A stretch of DNA of 56,844 bases from Bacteroidales bacterium (GTDB lineage Bacteria; Bacteroidota; Bacteroidia; Bacteroidales; UBA932): the NCBI GenBank assembly GCA_017555965.1, contig JAFZFH010000046.1, positions 1 to 56,844 on the forward strand. The letters run 5' to 3'. Of this stretch, positions 25,434 to 33,343 are shown piece after piece. The notes beneath the pieces are model-generated. The model saw only the letters and a list, made by a program, of their open reading frames with translations, had not been told where the DNA came from and did no database searches. Position numbers and translations under genes: made by a program. Position 1 is the stretch's first letter. The number at the start of each line of letters is the position of its first letter.

Positions 25434-26873
25434 ATGAATAAGATATTTTCAATCCTCGCCTGCCTGTCAATGGCAGCTTGTGCATCAAACACAACAACAG
25501 GTCTTGTAGACCGTATGACCCATAATCCTGAAGCGACCAATACTGAGACAATCCTTCATGTCTGGAGCTGGAATTTCCCTACAATAGCTGAGAATATGCA
25601 GAAGATTTCAGATGCCGGCTTCACCATGATTCAGACTTCTCCTGTAAACGCCTGCTTCAGTCCTGATGGCGGAAATGTGAAGATTCTTGATGAGAAGGAA
25701 GGTAACTGGTACCATTATTATCAGCCTGTTGACTGGACTGTCGGAAATAATATTGTCGGTACAGAAGAAGAGATGCGCGCCATGCTTGATTCTGCGAAAA
25801 AGTATGATATCCGCGTACTTGTGGATGTGCTTCCTAACCATACGGCATTCGACATCGATCTTGTTACAGATGAGTTCTATGCTGCTGTCGGGGGAAGGGA
25901 CAAGATGTTCCACACATCAGGTCTCAAGGGTATTGAGGACTATAATGACAGGACACAGTGTACTCTTCAGGGTGTAGGCGGACTTCCTGACGTGAATACT
26001 GAGAATCCTCTTTTCCAGAAGTATTACATGGAGTTTGTCAACAAACTTCTCGACATGGGTGTAAGAGGCTTCCGTTATGATACTGCCAAGCATATCGGTG
26101 TACACTCTGATCCACTTGATACAGAAGCTGGAGTCAAGGAGAACGACTTCTGGGATGTGGCTACAGGACGCAAGTCAGTTCTCGGAGTGTCACTTGCACT
26201 TCCTTATGACAGCCTTTTCGTTTACGGTGAGGTACTTCAGGACAGGAATGTACCTGAAAATGAGTATGCAGGATATTTCGGACAGACAGCTTCAAGCTAC
26301 GGACATGTTCTTCGCGAAGTTCTCGCGCAGCGCAGTGCAAAAGACCATGACCTTCTTTCATGGTATCATTCGGCTGCACCTGAATATCTTACCACATGGG
26401 TCGAAAGTCACGATACTTACTGCAATGCCAATGAAAGTGCAGGACTTACTGACGCACAGATAAGGACCGGATGGGTGTTCCTTACAGCACGTCAGAACGG
26501 TACTCCCCTCTTCTACAGCCGTCCTATGAATTCTACACGTGACAATTATTTCGGAGATAATATCCTCGGAGCAAGAGGTAACGATGAATTCTTCCATCCG
26601 GAAGTTGTCGCTGTCAATAAGTTCCGTCAGGAGATGGAAGGCGCAGTCGAAGATATCCGTATTTCAGAGGATGGTGAAGTGATCGTAGTGAATCGTGGAG
26701 ATAAGGGTGCAGCAATTGTAAACTTTGCATTGGAGAATAACGTAGTGGAGCTTGCTACATCTCTTCCTGACGGCAATTATACCGACAGGACATATGGAAA
26801 GGAATTCGTGGTGGAGAACGGTATTCTTAAAGGTACAGCATCTCCTGAGACCACTTATATCGTAGCAAGATAA
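25434..26873 (+). CDS. GH13 alpha-amylase-family enzyme, secreted lipoprotein
   Basis: 479 residues. The N-terminus MNKIFSILACLSMAACASN has a probable lipobox (SMAAC, Cys16). All four GH13 regions are seen: DVLPNH (131-136), GFRYDTAKH with Asp216, GEVLQ with Glu266, and ESHD with Asp327, followed by a small beta domain. The layout (VWSWNFPTIAENMQKISDAGFTMIQTSPV) is that of a classical short alpha-amylase. It should cut starch-like polymers outside the cytoplasm, upstream of the cytoplasmic GH13 at 13913-15577. The HAD gene follows after 11 bases and is probably co-transcribed. Confidence 0.93.
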   Translation: MNKIFSILACLSMAACASNTTTGLVDRMTHNPEATNTETILHVWSWNFPTIAENMQKISDAGFTMIQTSPVNACFSPDGGNVKILDEKEGNWYHYYQPVDWTVGNNIVGTEEEMRAMLDSAKKYDIRVLVDVLPNHTAFDIDLVTDEFYAAVGGRDKMFHTSGLKGIEDYNDRTQCTLQGVGGLPDVNTENPLFQKYYMEFVNKLLDMGVRGFRYDTAKHIGVHSDPLDTEAGVKENDFWDVATGRKSVLGVSLALPYDSLFVYGEVLQDRNVPENEYAGYFGQTASSYGHVLREVLAQRSAKDHDLLSWYHSAAPEYLTTWVESHDTYCNANESAGLTDAQIRTGWVFLTARQNGTPLFYSRPMNSTRDNYFGDNILGARGNDEFFHPEVVAVNKFRQEMEGAVEDIRISEDGEVIVVNRGDKGAAIVNFALENNVVELATSLPDGNYTDRTYGKEFVVENGILKGTASPETTYIVAR

Positions 26874-26884
26874 TCATCCGAACA

Positions 26885-27526
26885 ATGACTAAGATAATCA
26901 TATTGGATTTTGACGGAACCCTTGGAGATACCACAGGAGTGATTGTCAGAACGACACAGGCAACCATCGCGGAACTCGGTCTTCCTGCAAGGACAGACGA
27001 GCAATGTGCATCGATGATCGGTCTAAGATTGATCGAGATTCCTCCTGTGCTTTTCCCGGAATGCGAGGTTGATGGCGAACTCTATGCACAGACCTACCGC
27101 AGACTGTTCAACATATTCAACACTGAAGGTGCAGTAGAACTTTATCCGAATGTAAAGGAGACCCTCAAAGCACTTAAGGAGCGCGGAATGGTCCTTACAA
27201 TCGCGAGCAGCAGAAGTAATGCTTCATTGGTCGCATATGTGGATTCACTTGGTCTAGACGGAGCTATCAGTCTTGTGTTGGGAGCCAATGACGTAAAGGA
27301 AGGAAAACCAAATCCAGAGGCAGTAAACCTGACTCTGGACAAATACGGTTTCAAGCCGGAAGATGCAATAGTTGTAGGTGATACCGTCTTTGACGTAAAG
27401 ATGGGCATCAATGCAGGCACCAGGACATGCGGCGTGACCTATGGCAACGGCAGTCGTGAGAGCCTTGCAGAAGCAGACTGGCTCATTGACGATTTCAGCC
27501 AGCTGCTTGATATTGTTACTGCTTAG
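26885..27526 (+). CDS. HAD-superfamily hydrolase (phosphoglycolate phosphatase / phosphoglucomutase-like)
   Basis: 213 residues with HAD motifs: LDFDGTLGDT (nucleophile Asp9, acid/base Asp11), TIASSRS (motif II), Lys in KEGKPNPE (motif III) and VVGDTVFDVKMG (motif IV). A helical cap (about 15-85) makes it a subclass-I enzyme like phosphoglycolate phosphatase or beta-phosphoglucomutase. Being 11 bases behind an amylase gene hints at sugar-phosphate metabolism, but the substrate is unproven. Its 3' end overlaps the convergent cupin gene by 11 bases. Confidence 0.88.
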   Translation: MTKIIILDFDGTLGDTTGVIVRTTQATIAELGLPARTDEQCASMIGLRLIEIPPVLFPECEVDGELYAQTYRRLFNIFNTEGAVELYPNVKETLKALKERGMVLTIASSRSNASLVAYVDSLGLDGAISLVLGANDVKEGKPNPEAVNLTLDKYGFKPEDAIVVGDTVFDVKMGINAGTRTCGVTYGNGSRESLAEADWLIDDFSQLLDIVTA

Positions 27527-27866
27527 GGACTACAGCATAAAATACAAGGTCACTCTCCTCTGAAGTGTTCTGCAGACTATGTGAATGACCTTTAGGACAA
27601 TACAGACAGTCCCCTGCCGATACCGGAGAGCTTGTCTGTGTTTCAAATTGTGGAACACTTTCCAATATTGTTCCGTTTCCTTCAAGAATGAAGATGATCT
27701 CGCAGCTGTCATCATGGGTGTGCATTCCGATTGTTGCTCCCGGGATGAGTCTGCCTTTGAAGATTCTGTTTGTTCCGTCAAAGAACATGTTAGCGGCGAA
27801 CTCTTTTTCGCCACCTTTGAAATTAGGAAGGACTGTCACGTCCATCTTGCTGAAATCTATAATCAT
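27516..27866 (-). CDS. small cupin-domain protein
   Basis: 116 residues forming one cupin barrel. Motif 1 is GATIGMHTHDDSCEIIFILEGNG (metal-binding His, His, Glu), and motif 2 around GDCLYCPKGHSHSLQN supplies another His. Single-domain cupins of this kind may be sugar isomerases, dioxygenases or sensors; nothing here decides. It is monocistronic: a terminator lies upstream of it and the convergent HAD gene overlaps its end. Confidence 0.85.
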   Translation of the reverse strand: MIIDFSKMDVTVLPNFKGGEKEFAANMFFDGTNRIFKGRLIPGATIGMHTHDDSCEIIFILEGNGTILESVPQFETQTSSPVSAGDCLYCPKGHSHSLQNTSEESDLVFYAVVPKQ

Positions 27867-27885
27867 ATCGATATTTCCTTATAAA

Positions 27886-27912
27886 CAGAAAGCCGCATTA
27901 AGCGGCTTTCTG
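27886..27912 (-). terminator. intrinsic terminator downstream of the second CE1 gene
   Basis: 11-bp perfect stem (27886-27896 with 27902-27912), loop ATTAA, T-rich tail on the minus strand. It separates the CE1 transcript from the cupin gene. Confidence 0.88.
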
Positions 27913-27932
27913 TATTTATGTTCCGTAGTATT

Positions 27933-29078
27933 TTACTTGAAGAGCATTGGAGCGAACTGATGGAGTGAACGTCTCCATGTAAGCCACTCGTGACCTGTGC
28001 CTGGTGACTCATAATAAACGTGGTTGACTCCGAGGTTATCAAGAGCTACGTGAAGGTCGTAGATACCCTGATACATTCCGTTAGGCTCGTCAGTACCGAT
28101 GCTGATGTAAAGGAGATGGTACTGGTCGTTGATTGACTGAGGGTACATCTCTGCATCGCGACGGTCGCCAGGACCACGGCCAGAGCCGCTGAATCCTCCG
28201 ATCCATCCGAAAAGGTCAGGATGGTTGAGACCGATTGTGTATGACTGGAATCCACCGAGTGAAAGACCGCAGATAGCGCGGTTGTCACGGTCAGTGAGTG
28301 TACGGAGTCTTGAATCAAAGAACGGAACGCTCTCTTCAACCATCACCTTCTCGAATGCGTCGAAGTTGAAGAGGTTGAATCCTGCCTTAGGATCAGCGTC
28401 GACAAGAGTTGCTACACCGTGCTCACATACGATGATCATAGGCTCGCACTCACCTGCTGCGATGAGGTTGTCCATGATGTCGCGCATCATACCCTGAGTT
28501 GCCCAACCTGTCTCATTCTCACCTGCACCGTGCATGAGGTAAAGTACAGGGAAACGGCGTGATGGCTCTGAACTGTACTGTGGAGGAAGGTATACGTAGC
28601 ACTCTCTTACAGCGCCTGTAAGCTTTGAGTCATATCTTACGATCTCGATAGATCCATGCGGAACATTCTTCTCAAGATAGTAATCAACACCAGCTTCAGG
28701 AACCTCAATACCGCTTGACCAATAGAATGAACCGAAGTACTGCTTGCTGTTAGGGTCGCAGATACGCTTTCCGTCAAGATTCATGGTATAGTAATGGAAA
28801 CCTGGTACGAGAGGTTCTGTAGTCACTTCCCAAACTCCGTCAGCTCCCTTGGTCATGTCATAGTTCTTACCACCGACATTCACTGAAAGTGTCTTTGCAT
28901 CAGGCATGTCATTGCGGAAAGTAGCGCTGAGGTCAGGATTGATCTTAGGATACTCCGATCCAGGGAAGTTTGTAGTTGCACTTGTAGGCTCTGTAATGAC
29001 TCCTACCTGAGTGTTGTTGCTTGTGCAGGAAAGAAGGGTTGCAAGAGCAACAAGTCCGAGTGTGAATTTGATTTTCAT
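27933..29078 (-). CDS. CE1-family esterase lipoprotein with CBM48-like N-domain
   Basis: 381 residues with lipobox LLSC (Cys18). Same design as the CE1 protein at 19865-21076: Ig-like N-domain (about 40-125, VNVGGKNYDMTKGADGVW), then hydrolase with LMHGAGENETGW, nucleophile Ser273 in GLSLGG, and His363 in GTGHEW. It lacks the Pro/Gln-rich insert of the other copy. A feruloyl or acetyl esterase acting on plant polysaccharide at the cell surface is likely. It starts 17 bases after upp on the same strand, an unexpected partner, and ends at the terminator 27886-27912. Confidence 0.9.
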   Translation of the reverse strand: MKIKFTLGLVALATLLSCTSNNTQVGVITEPTSATTNFPGSEYPKINPDLSATFRNDMPDAKTLSVNVGGKNYDMTKGADGVWEVTTEPLVPGFHYYTMNLDGKRICDPNSKQYFGSFYWSSGIEVPEAGVDYYLEKNVPHGSIEIVRYDSKLTGAVRECYVYLPPQYSSEPSRRFPVLYLMHGAGENETGWATQGMMRDIMDNLIAAGECEPMIIVCEHGVATLVDADPKAGFNLFNFDAFEKVMVEESVPFFDSRLRTLTDRDNRAICGLSLGGFQSYTIGLNHPDLFGWIGGFSGSGRGPGDRRDAEMYPQSINDQYHLLYISIGTDEPNGMYQGIYDLHVALDNLGVNHVYYESPGTGHEWLTWRRSLHQFAPMLFK

Positions 29079-29095
29079 GGTAATTATGTTCAGTT

Positions 29096-29719
29096 TTATT
29101 TTGTTCCGAAAATTCTGTCACCAGCATCACCAAGTCCTGGGAGGATATAGTTCTTATCATTCAATCCCTCATCGAGCGCTGCAAGATAGATGTCTACATC
29201 AGGATGCATTTCGCTCACTGCCTTTACGCCCTGAGGAGAAGCTACAAGAGCCATCATTCTGATCTGTGTGTAGCCGTCTTTCTTGAGTCGTGTAATGGCA
29301 TCACATGCGCTGCCACCGGTTGCAAGCATAGGATCAGTAAGGATTACAAGACGATTCTTGTTTGCCGGCATCTTATAATAATAGAATACAGGAAGGCATG
29401 TCTCCTCATCACGATACATACCGATATGGCCTACACGAGCCGAAGGAATCAGGGTTGTAAGACCTTCCACCATTCCGAGACCTGCTCTGAGGATCGGAGC
29501 GATCACCACTTTCTTACCTGAAATCTTAGGTGCGTTCATCTTCATCAAAGGAGTTTCGATCTCCTCGTATGTCAACGGGAAGTCTCTTGTGATTTCGTAT
29601 CCCATGAACATTGAGATTTCCTTGAGGAGTTCACGGAACTTCATTGTCGAAGTTTCCTTCTTACGCATGATGCTGAGCTTGTGCTGCACAAGCGGGTGGT
29701 CTATTAGATGTAAAGCCAT
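29096..29719 (-). CDS. upp: uracil phosphoribosyltransferase
   Basis: 207 residues, full family length. It joins uracil to PRPP to give UMP (pyrimidine salvage). The PRPP-binding motif is [14 protein letters not shown]; the uracil site at the end includes [18 protein letters not shown]. The promoter is TATATTTG at 29754-29747. Just across this promoter, facing away, lies the wreck of a uracil permease gene, its natural partner in uptake. Confidence 0.96.
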   Translation of the reverse strand: MALHLIDHPLVQHKLSIMRKKETSTMKFRELLKEISMFMGYEITRDFPLTYEEIETPLMKMNAPKISGKKVVIAPILRAGLGMVEGLTTLIPSARVGHIGMYRDEETCLPVFYYYKMPANKNRLVILTDPMLATGGSACDAITRLKKDGYTQIRMMALVASPQGVKAVSEMHPDVDIYLAALDEGLNDKNYILPGLGDAGDRIFGTK

Positions 29720-29738
29720 AATTAGCTGGGATTAATGT

Positions 29739-29754
29739 TATCTTTGCAAATATA
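29739..29754. promoter_or_regulatory. abutting divergent -7 elements, upp (-) and the former uracil permease (+)
   Basis: Plus-strand TATCTTTG (29739-29746) is directly followed by CAAATATA (29747-29754), the complement of a minus-strand TATATTTG. The two form a near-perfect 16-bp palindrome, so polymerase cannot use both at once, and a repressor could cover both. Confidence 0.6.
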
Positions 29755-29799
29755 GCATGTATTTTTAAAATTTGGCATGTCTAATAACCTTCTGTTGAT

Positions 29800-29960
29800 A
29801 TGAAAAACAATAGTAACCTCAATCCGGCCAAAAGACAGTTCTTGTTCCGCTTCTTGTCGGACTTGATCCTTCTGTCGCCCTGTTCACTGCAGGTATCGGA
29901 CTTGCAGCCTTGGTAGGTGTGATTCTCAATGTAGTACTTCCACAAAGTAAGCAGAACTAA
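29800..29960 (+). pseudogene. uracil permease (UraA-type) remnant with internal deletions
   Basis: Beginning at an ATG (29800), the frame MKNNSNLNPAKRQ resembles the start of Bacteroidales uracil-xanthine permeases. From 29835, in a shifted frame, the sequence reads TVLVPLLVGLDPSVALFTAG, the first transmembrane block of UraA, then IG directly followed by LAALVGVILNVVLP, which is the usual C-terminal block, and the stop TAA at 29958-29960. Some 350 codons of the middle are missing, plus a shorter stretch (with frame change) near the start. The gene cannot make a working transporter. The rest of the 29720-30019 interval shows nothing else. Confidence 0.82.
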
Positions 29961-30019
29961 AGCTTTGGTATAGAATTGGAGAGAGGTCCGCAAAGTTACC
30001 TGCCTAAAAGGCATCGGAT

Positions 30020-31159
30020 ATGAACTTTCTGGATAACTCTCTGGTAGTCTTATCATTGGCGATTGCCATTGGTAAGCTGATTGGAAATATAAAGATTCTT
30101 GGAATCTCATTTGGAGTGACCTGGGTACTTTTTACAGGTATTCTATTCGGCCACCTTGGTCTGACTGTAGACCAGGATCTCCTTCATTTTTTAAAAGAAT
30201 TCGGCCTGGTCCTGTTTGTATACTCTATCGGTATGCAGGTGGGACCAGGTTTTTTCAGAAGCTTCCGATGCGGAGGAATGGGTCTTAACTGCCTCGCACT
30301 GCTGGTCATTCTTCTGGGTGTCGGCATGACCCTACTGATCTTCCGTATGACAGGCATATCCATTACTACAATGGTCGGAGTAATGTCTGGAGCAGTGACC
30401 AATACACCGGGAATGGGTGCGGCTCAACAGGCATTTTCTGAGATTTCAAGTCACTCTGCACCTGATATAGCCCTGGGATATGCTGTGGCCTATCCATTCG
30501 GTGTCATAGGATGCATACTCGCCTTCATAATAATACGTAAGACTTTCTACAGGACTTCCCCAGTAAGCTCCGATGCTGAAGGTACAGCTCCAGCGGATCC
30601 TGTCAGACACTCTGACCATCCTAATCTGATACCCATATTTATCGGAATAGCATCGGGTGCACTTCTTGGAAGCATACCTGTTCCTATACCCGGAATACCT
30701 CAGCCGGTGAAGCTCGGTATGGCAGGAGGCCCATTGATAGTATCTATACTTATCAGTCATTTCGCACCTAAGACCCATACCACTACAAGTGCTAACCTGA
30801 TGATAAGGGAAATCGGCATATCTTTATTCCTGGCCTGTGTCGGGCTGGAAGCAGGCGAACATTTTGTGGACACCCTCATCAATGGCAGCGGACTGAAATG
30901 GATCCTTTATGGAGCATTGATAACAGTTGTACCTGTAATGATAGGTGGATTGGTCGGACGATATGTGCTTAAGACAGATTACAATACTCTGACAGGAGTG
31001 ATTTCCGGAGCATGTACCAACCCTCCAGCCCTGGCATATGCCGAGGATCAGGATTCGGAAAGCGAAAACACTTCAGTCGGATATGCTGCAGTCTATCCCC
31101 TGTCAATGTTTCTTAGAATCCTTGCTGCCCAGATTCTTATAGTAATCATGTGCCAGTGA
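30020..31159 (+). CDS. AspT/YidE-family transporter lacking the central RCK domains
   Basis: 379 residues, integral membrane. Two homologous halves (about 10-172 and 195-379) each carry the YidE/YbjL duplication pattern, e.g. GAVTNTPGMGAA in the first and GACTNPPALAYA in the second. Usual members are about 550 residues, with two TrkA-C/RCK domains between the halves; here the halves are joined by a 25-residue hydrophilic linker rich in Ser, Pro and Asp. It is probably an anion or amino-acid exchanger. Its 3' end overlaps the convergent DUF1232 gene by 57 bases, unusually long. Confidence 0.85.
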   Translation: MNFLDNSLVVLSLAIAIGKLIGNIKILGISFGVTWVLFTGILFGHLGLTVDQDLLHFLKEFGLVLFVYSIGMQVGPGFFRSFRCGGMGLNCLALLVILLGVGMTLLIFRMTGISITTMVGVMSGAVTNTPGMGAAQQAFSEISSHSAPDIALGYAVAYPFGVIGCILAFIIIRKTFYRTSPVSSDAEGTAPADPVRHSDHPNLIPIFIGIASGALLGSIPVPIPGIPQPVKLGMAGGPLIVSILISHFAPKTHTTTSANLMIREIGISLFLACVGLEAGEHFVDTLINGSGLKWILYGALITVVPVMIGGLVGRYVLKTDYNTLTGVISGACTNPPALAYAEDQDSESENTSVGYAAVYPLSMFLRILAAQILIVIMCQ

Positions 31160-31489
31160 GGATGCCTTATCGCGTATTTCAGGCGTTATGTTGGCATTGA
31201 CAGCCTTTATACATGCCATGATTGCAGCCAGGTCATCTGCAAATCCGGCTATCGGCAGGAAGTCGGGAACGATATCCATAGGAAAGATGAAATATCCCAA
31301 TGCTCCTACGATAGTTGCCTTGTGATGAAATGGAGTGTTCTTGTCGACCAGGACATAATACAGCAGCAGAGCGTGGTAGATGACTTTTTCGCCAGCCTTC
31401 CTGAAGACTTTCCCTATTTTAGCAAACAATCCCTTTTCAGAATAATGCTTCTGATATTTTTCGAGATCTTCCGGTTGTATATTGCTCAT
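31103..31489 (-). CDS. YkvA-like (DUF1232) small membrane protein
   Basis: 128 residues. The DUF1232 core HKATIVGALGYFIFPMDIVPDFLPIAGFADDLAAI (about 54-88) is clear, with one hydrophobic helix. Function of the family is unknown. It starts inside the end of the threonine aldolase gene (ATGA overlap 31486-31489), so the two are coupled, and its own tail overlaps the AspT-like gene on the other strand. Confidence 0.85.
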   Translation of the reverse strand: MSNIQPEDLEKYQKHYSEKGLFAKIGKVFRKAGEKVIYHALLLYYVLVDKNTPFHHKATIVGALGYFIFPMDIVPDFLPIAGFADDLAAIMACIKAVNANITPEIRDKASSLAHDYYKNLGSKDSKKH

Positions 31490-32529
31490 GACTTCTGATT
31501 CAAAATAGATTCAAGTGTATCGATGTCGTTGTCTGTAGTTGTCCAACCTGTCACGAAGCGGACTACAGTTTCTGTTTCGCCGCGAGGTCCCCATAGTTCA
31601 AAGCTGACATCTTCCTTCAACCTGTCTATTACATCGTTAGGAAGTCGGAAAAACTGCTGGTTTGTAGGAGAATCCACTTCGACCTTATATCCTTTTTCTG
31701 TGAAAATATTCCTGACCCTCATCGCTTTACCTACGCAATCCTTCGATATTGTATCATAGAGACCGTCAGTGAACAGAGCCCCAAACTGTACGCCGAGCAG
31801 ACGGCCTTTTGCCAATAAGGCACCGTGCTGTTTGACCAGAGGAGTGAAGTTCTTCAGAAGATTCGGATCCGTCACCACTACGGCTTCGCCGAAAAGGGCT
31901 CCTACCTTTGTACCTCCGATATAGAACACATCGCTAAGACGTGCGATGTCCTTGAGGGTGACGTCTCCCCCATCTGCAGCAAGTCCGTAACCGAGTCTGG
32001 CACCATCAATGAACAGAGGGATGCCGGCCTTATGGCATACATCGCTGATATCTTGAAGCTCCTTCAGCGAATATATTGTTCCATATTCTGTAGGGAATGA
32101 GATGTAGAGCATGCCTGGAGCGACCATGTGCTCATATGTCTCGTCGCTGTAGAATATTTCGATGTACCTGCTGACATCTTCTGCGGCAACCTTTCCTTCG
32201 TACGACGGAAGGATCAGGACCTTATGGCCTGTAGCTTCGATTGCTCCTGATTCATGGACATTAATATGGCCGCTCTCCGCGCAAAGGACACCTTCGTGTC
32301 TTGCGAGAACGCCGTCGATCACGGTAGAATTCGTCTGTGTGCCTCCGACAAGGAAAAAGACCCTCGCATCAGGTGTTCCGCACGCTTCAAGTATAAGCTC
32401 CTTAGCCTCAGCTGTATATGTGTCTGTTCCGTATCCGGGAGTCTGGTCGAAGTTGGTTTCCATAAGTCGCTCCATCACCTTTGGATGAGCGCCGGACATA
32501 TAGTCAGTGTCGAAATGTATCTTTGCCAT
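31486..32529 (-). CDS. low-specificity L-threonine aldolase
   Basis: 347 residues, PLP-dependent beta-eliminating lyase fold. It splits L-threonine/allo-threonine into glycine and acetaldehyde. Visible are TPGYGTDTYTAEA near the N-terminus, the substrate-side GGTQTNS, FIDGARLGYGL (PLP-binding Asp) and the Schiff-base Lys in YIGGTKVGAL. Cytoplasmic. First gene of a two-gene unit with the DUF1232 protein. Confidence 0.93.
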   Translation of the reverse strand: MAKIHFDTDYMSGAHPKVMERLMETNFDQTPGYGTDTYTAEAKELILEACGTPDARVFFLVGGTQTNSTVIDGVLARHEGVLCAESGHINVHESGAIEATGHKVLILPSYEGKVAAEDVSRYIEIFYSDETYEHMVAPGMLYISFPTEYGTIYSLKELQDISDVCHKAGIPLFIDGARLGYGLAADGGDVTLKDIARLSDVFYIGGTKVGALFGEAVVVTDPNLLKNFTPLVKQHGALLAKGRLLGVQFGALFTDGLYDTISKDCVGKAMRVRNIFTEKGYKVEVDSPTNQQFFRLPNDVIDRLKEDVSFELWGPRGETETVVRFVTGWTTTDNDIDTLESILNQKS

Positions 32530-32598
32530 AGTCTTCAGTTTACAGCTTGCGAATTTACCGATTTTTGATGCAAATTCAAATTTATCCTGGAGGATGTA

Positions 32599-32679
32599 GA
32601 TAGCCGGTCAAGCCGGCTATGACGACTATCCTGGATATGACGGCTGTGTACCGTGTCATGCCCGACTTGATCGGGCATC
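32599..32679. repeat. palindromic repeat cluster A (two full units and a short one)
   Basis: Unit 32599-32623 (minus sense) has arms AGCCGG/CCGGCT; unit 32655-32679 (plus sense) has arms GCCCGA/TCGGGC; both have the frame GTCAT-arm-CTTGA-arm-ATC. Between them, 32624-32641 is a shortened form, GTCATATCC with its complementary half. The repeats fill the 190-base gap before the gene at 32722. Confidence 0.75.
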
Positions 32680-32721
32680 ATTGTTGCTTTGCTGGCCGGT
32701 GTTCAATAACAGCTCAGTATT

Positions 32722-33168
32722 ATGGAAACACAATTCGTAAAAGTCCGCTCCGTGACTGACATTGCAGTATCTGTATTGCTTATCGCTTCCGGATTCATCC
32801 TGCTTCTTCTGCCGACCAATGCCGGAATCAACATCGTCGGATTCTTTCTGATCTTTACAGGAATAATATTGGCCCTCTCTGTCAGATCGGACTATAAAAA
32901 CCCCCTGACAGGAGAAAAGTACAAGAAGAAGGAACACTATTTCCAGCAGGATATGCATCCTCTCATCGCCTCTGTACTTGCAACAGCACCGGATTCTATC
33001 GATTTGAGCAAGGCACAGAAAGGACAGACCGTAAAGTTGGATATCTACTACAGCAGATCGACAGGCAAGGCATATCTCCAGCTCTTTGAATATATTCCAT
33101 ACAAATATGAACCATGTTCCGATATATATGAACATGAAGTTGCGAAAGTAGAAAAGCTGATAAAGTAG
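32722..33168 (+). CDS. hypothetical small membrane protein
   Basis: 148 residues. Two hydrophobic helices (about 13-29 and 33-50: VSVLLIASGFILLLLP and VGFFLIFTGIILALS) are followed by a soluble tail of about 95 residues with several Lys/Tyr-rich strands. No known motif. It sits between the palindromic repeats and the riboswitch promoter, as a single gene. A probable inner-membrane protein of unknown role. Confidence 0.6.
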   Translation: METQFVKVRSVTDIAVSVLLIASGFILLLLPTNAGINIVGFFLIFTGIILALSVRSDYKNPLTGEKYKKKEHYFQQDMHPLIASVLATAPDSIDLSKAQKGQTVKLDIYYSRSTGKAYLQLFEYIPYKYEPCSDIYEHEVAKVEKLIK

Positions 33169-33189
33169 AGGAATAAATAAAAAAGTTTA

Positions 33190-33197
33190 TATCTTTG
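33190..33197 (+). promoter_or_regulatory. -7 promoter element upstream of the TPP riboswitch
   Basis: TATCTTTG 8 bases before the aptamer, matching TAnnTTTG, so the RNA would begin at or just before the riboswitch. Confidence 0.7.
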
Positions 33198-33204
33198 CGC
33201 CATT

Positions 33205-33280
33205 GCAGGGGTGCCCGGGCTACCGTGGCTGAGATTACACCCATGAACCTGATCCGGATAATGCCGGCGTAGGAAAGCAG
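33205..33280 (+). promoter_or_regulatory. TPP (thiamine pyrophosphate) riboswitch, THI element
   Basis: The conserved THI sequence is easy to read: GGGGTGCCC, GGCTGAGATTACACCC (CTGAGA at 33229-33234 holds the pyrimidine), then GAACCTGATCCGGATAATGC and CGGCGTAGGAA for the pyrophosphate side. It lies directly upstream of the TonB receptor gene. In Bacteroides, TPP riboswitches control thiamine uptake and synthesis genes, so this one should shut the receptor off when TPP is plentiful. Confidence 0.96.
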
Positions 33281-33306
33281 AATCTCATGTGCGCATTGCG
33301 TACTCC

Positions 33307-33343
33307 CCTTGCATAAATGTAGTTACATTATGCGAGGTTTTTT
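33307..33343 (+). terminator. riboswitch expression-platform terminator, overlapping the start codon
   Basis: A 13-14 bp stem with one bulged A (arms 33307-33320 and 33325-33337, loop AGTT) is followed by TTTTTT at 33338-33343. The probable ATG (33330) lies in its 3' arm. The arm's first part, CCCCTTGC (33305-33312), can instead pair with GCAGGGG at the aptamer's 5' edge (33205-33211), a ready antiterminator. Confidence 0.75.

Noticed and set aside
25687-26463. Long overlapping frames inside the GH13 lipoprotein gene and others like them in the GH9, esterase and GH51 genes
   Set aside because: Composition and homology belong to the main frame; these are shadows from codon bias.
13913-29078. 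A complete polysaccharide utilisation locus
   Set aside because: No SusC/SusD pair, hybrid two-component system or ECF sigma factor is present among these enzymes; several have separate terminators. Called a carbohydrate-enzyme region only.
33309-33329. TTG start giving a 7-codon longer TonB receptor
   Set aside because: It would put the signal peptide further in and lies in the terminator arm; ATG 33330 gives a normal signal peptide. Left open as an alternative in the riboswitch finding.
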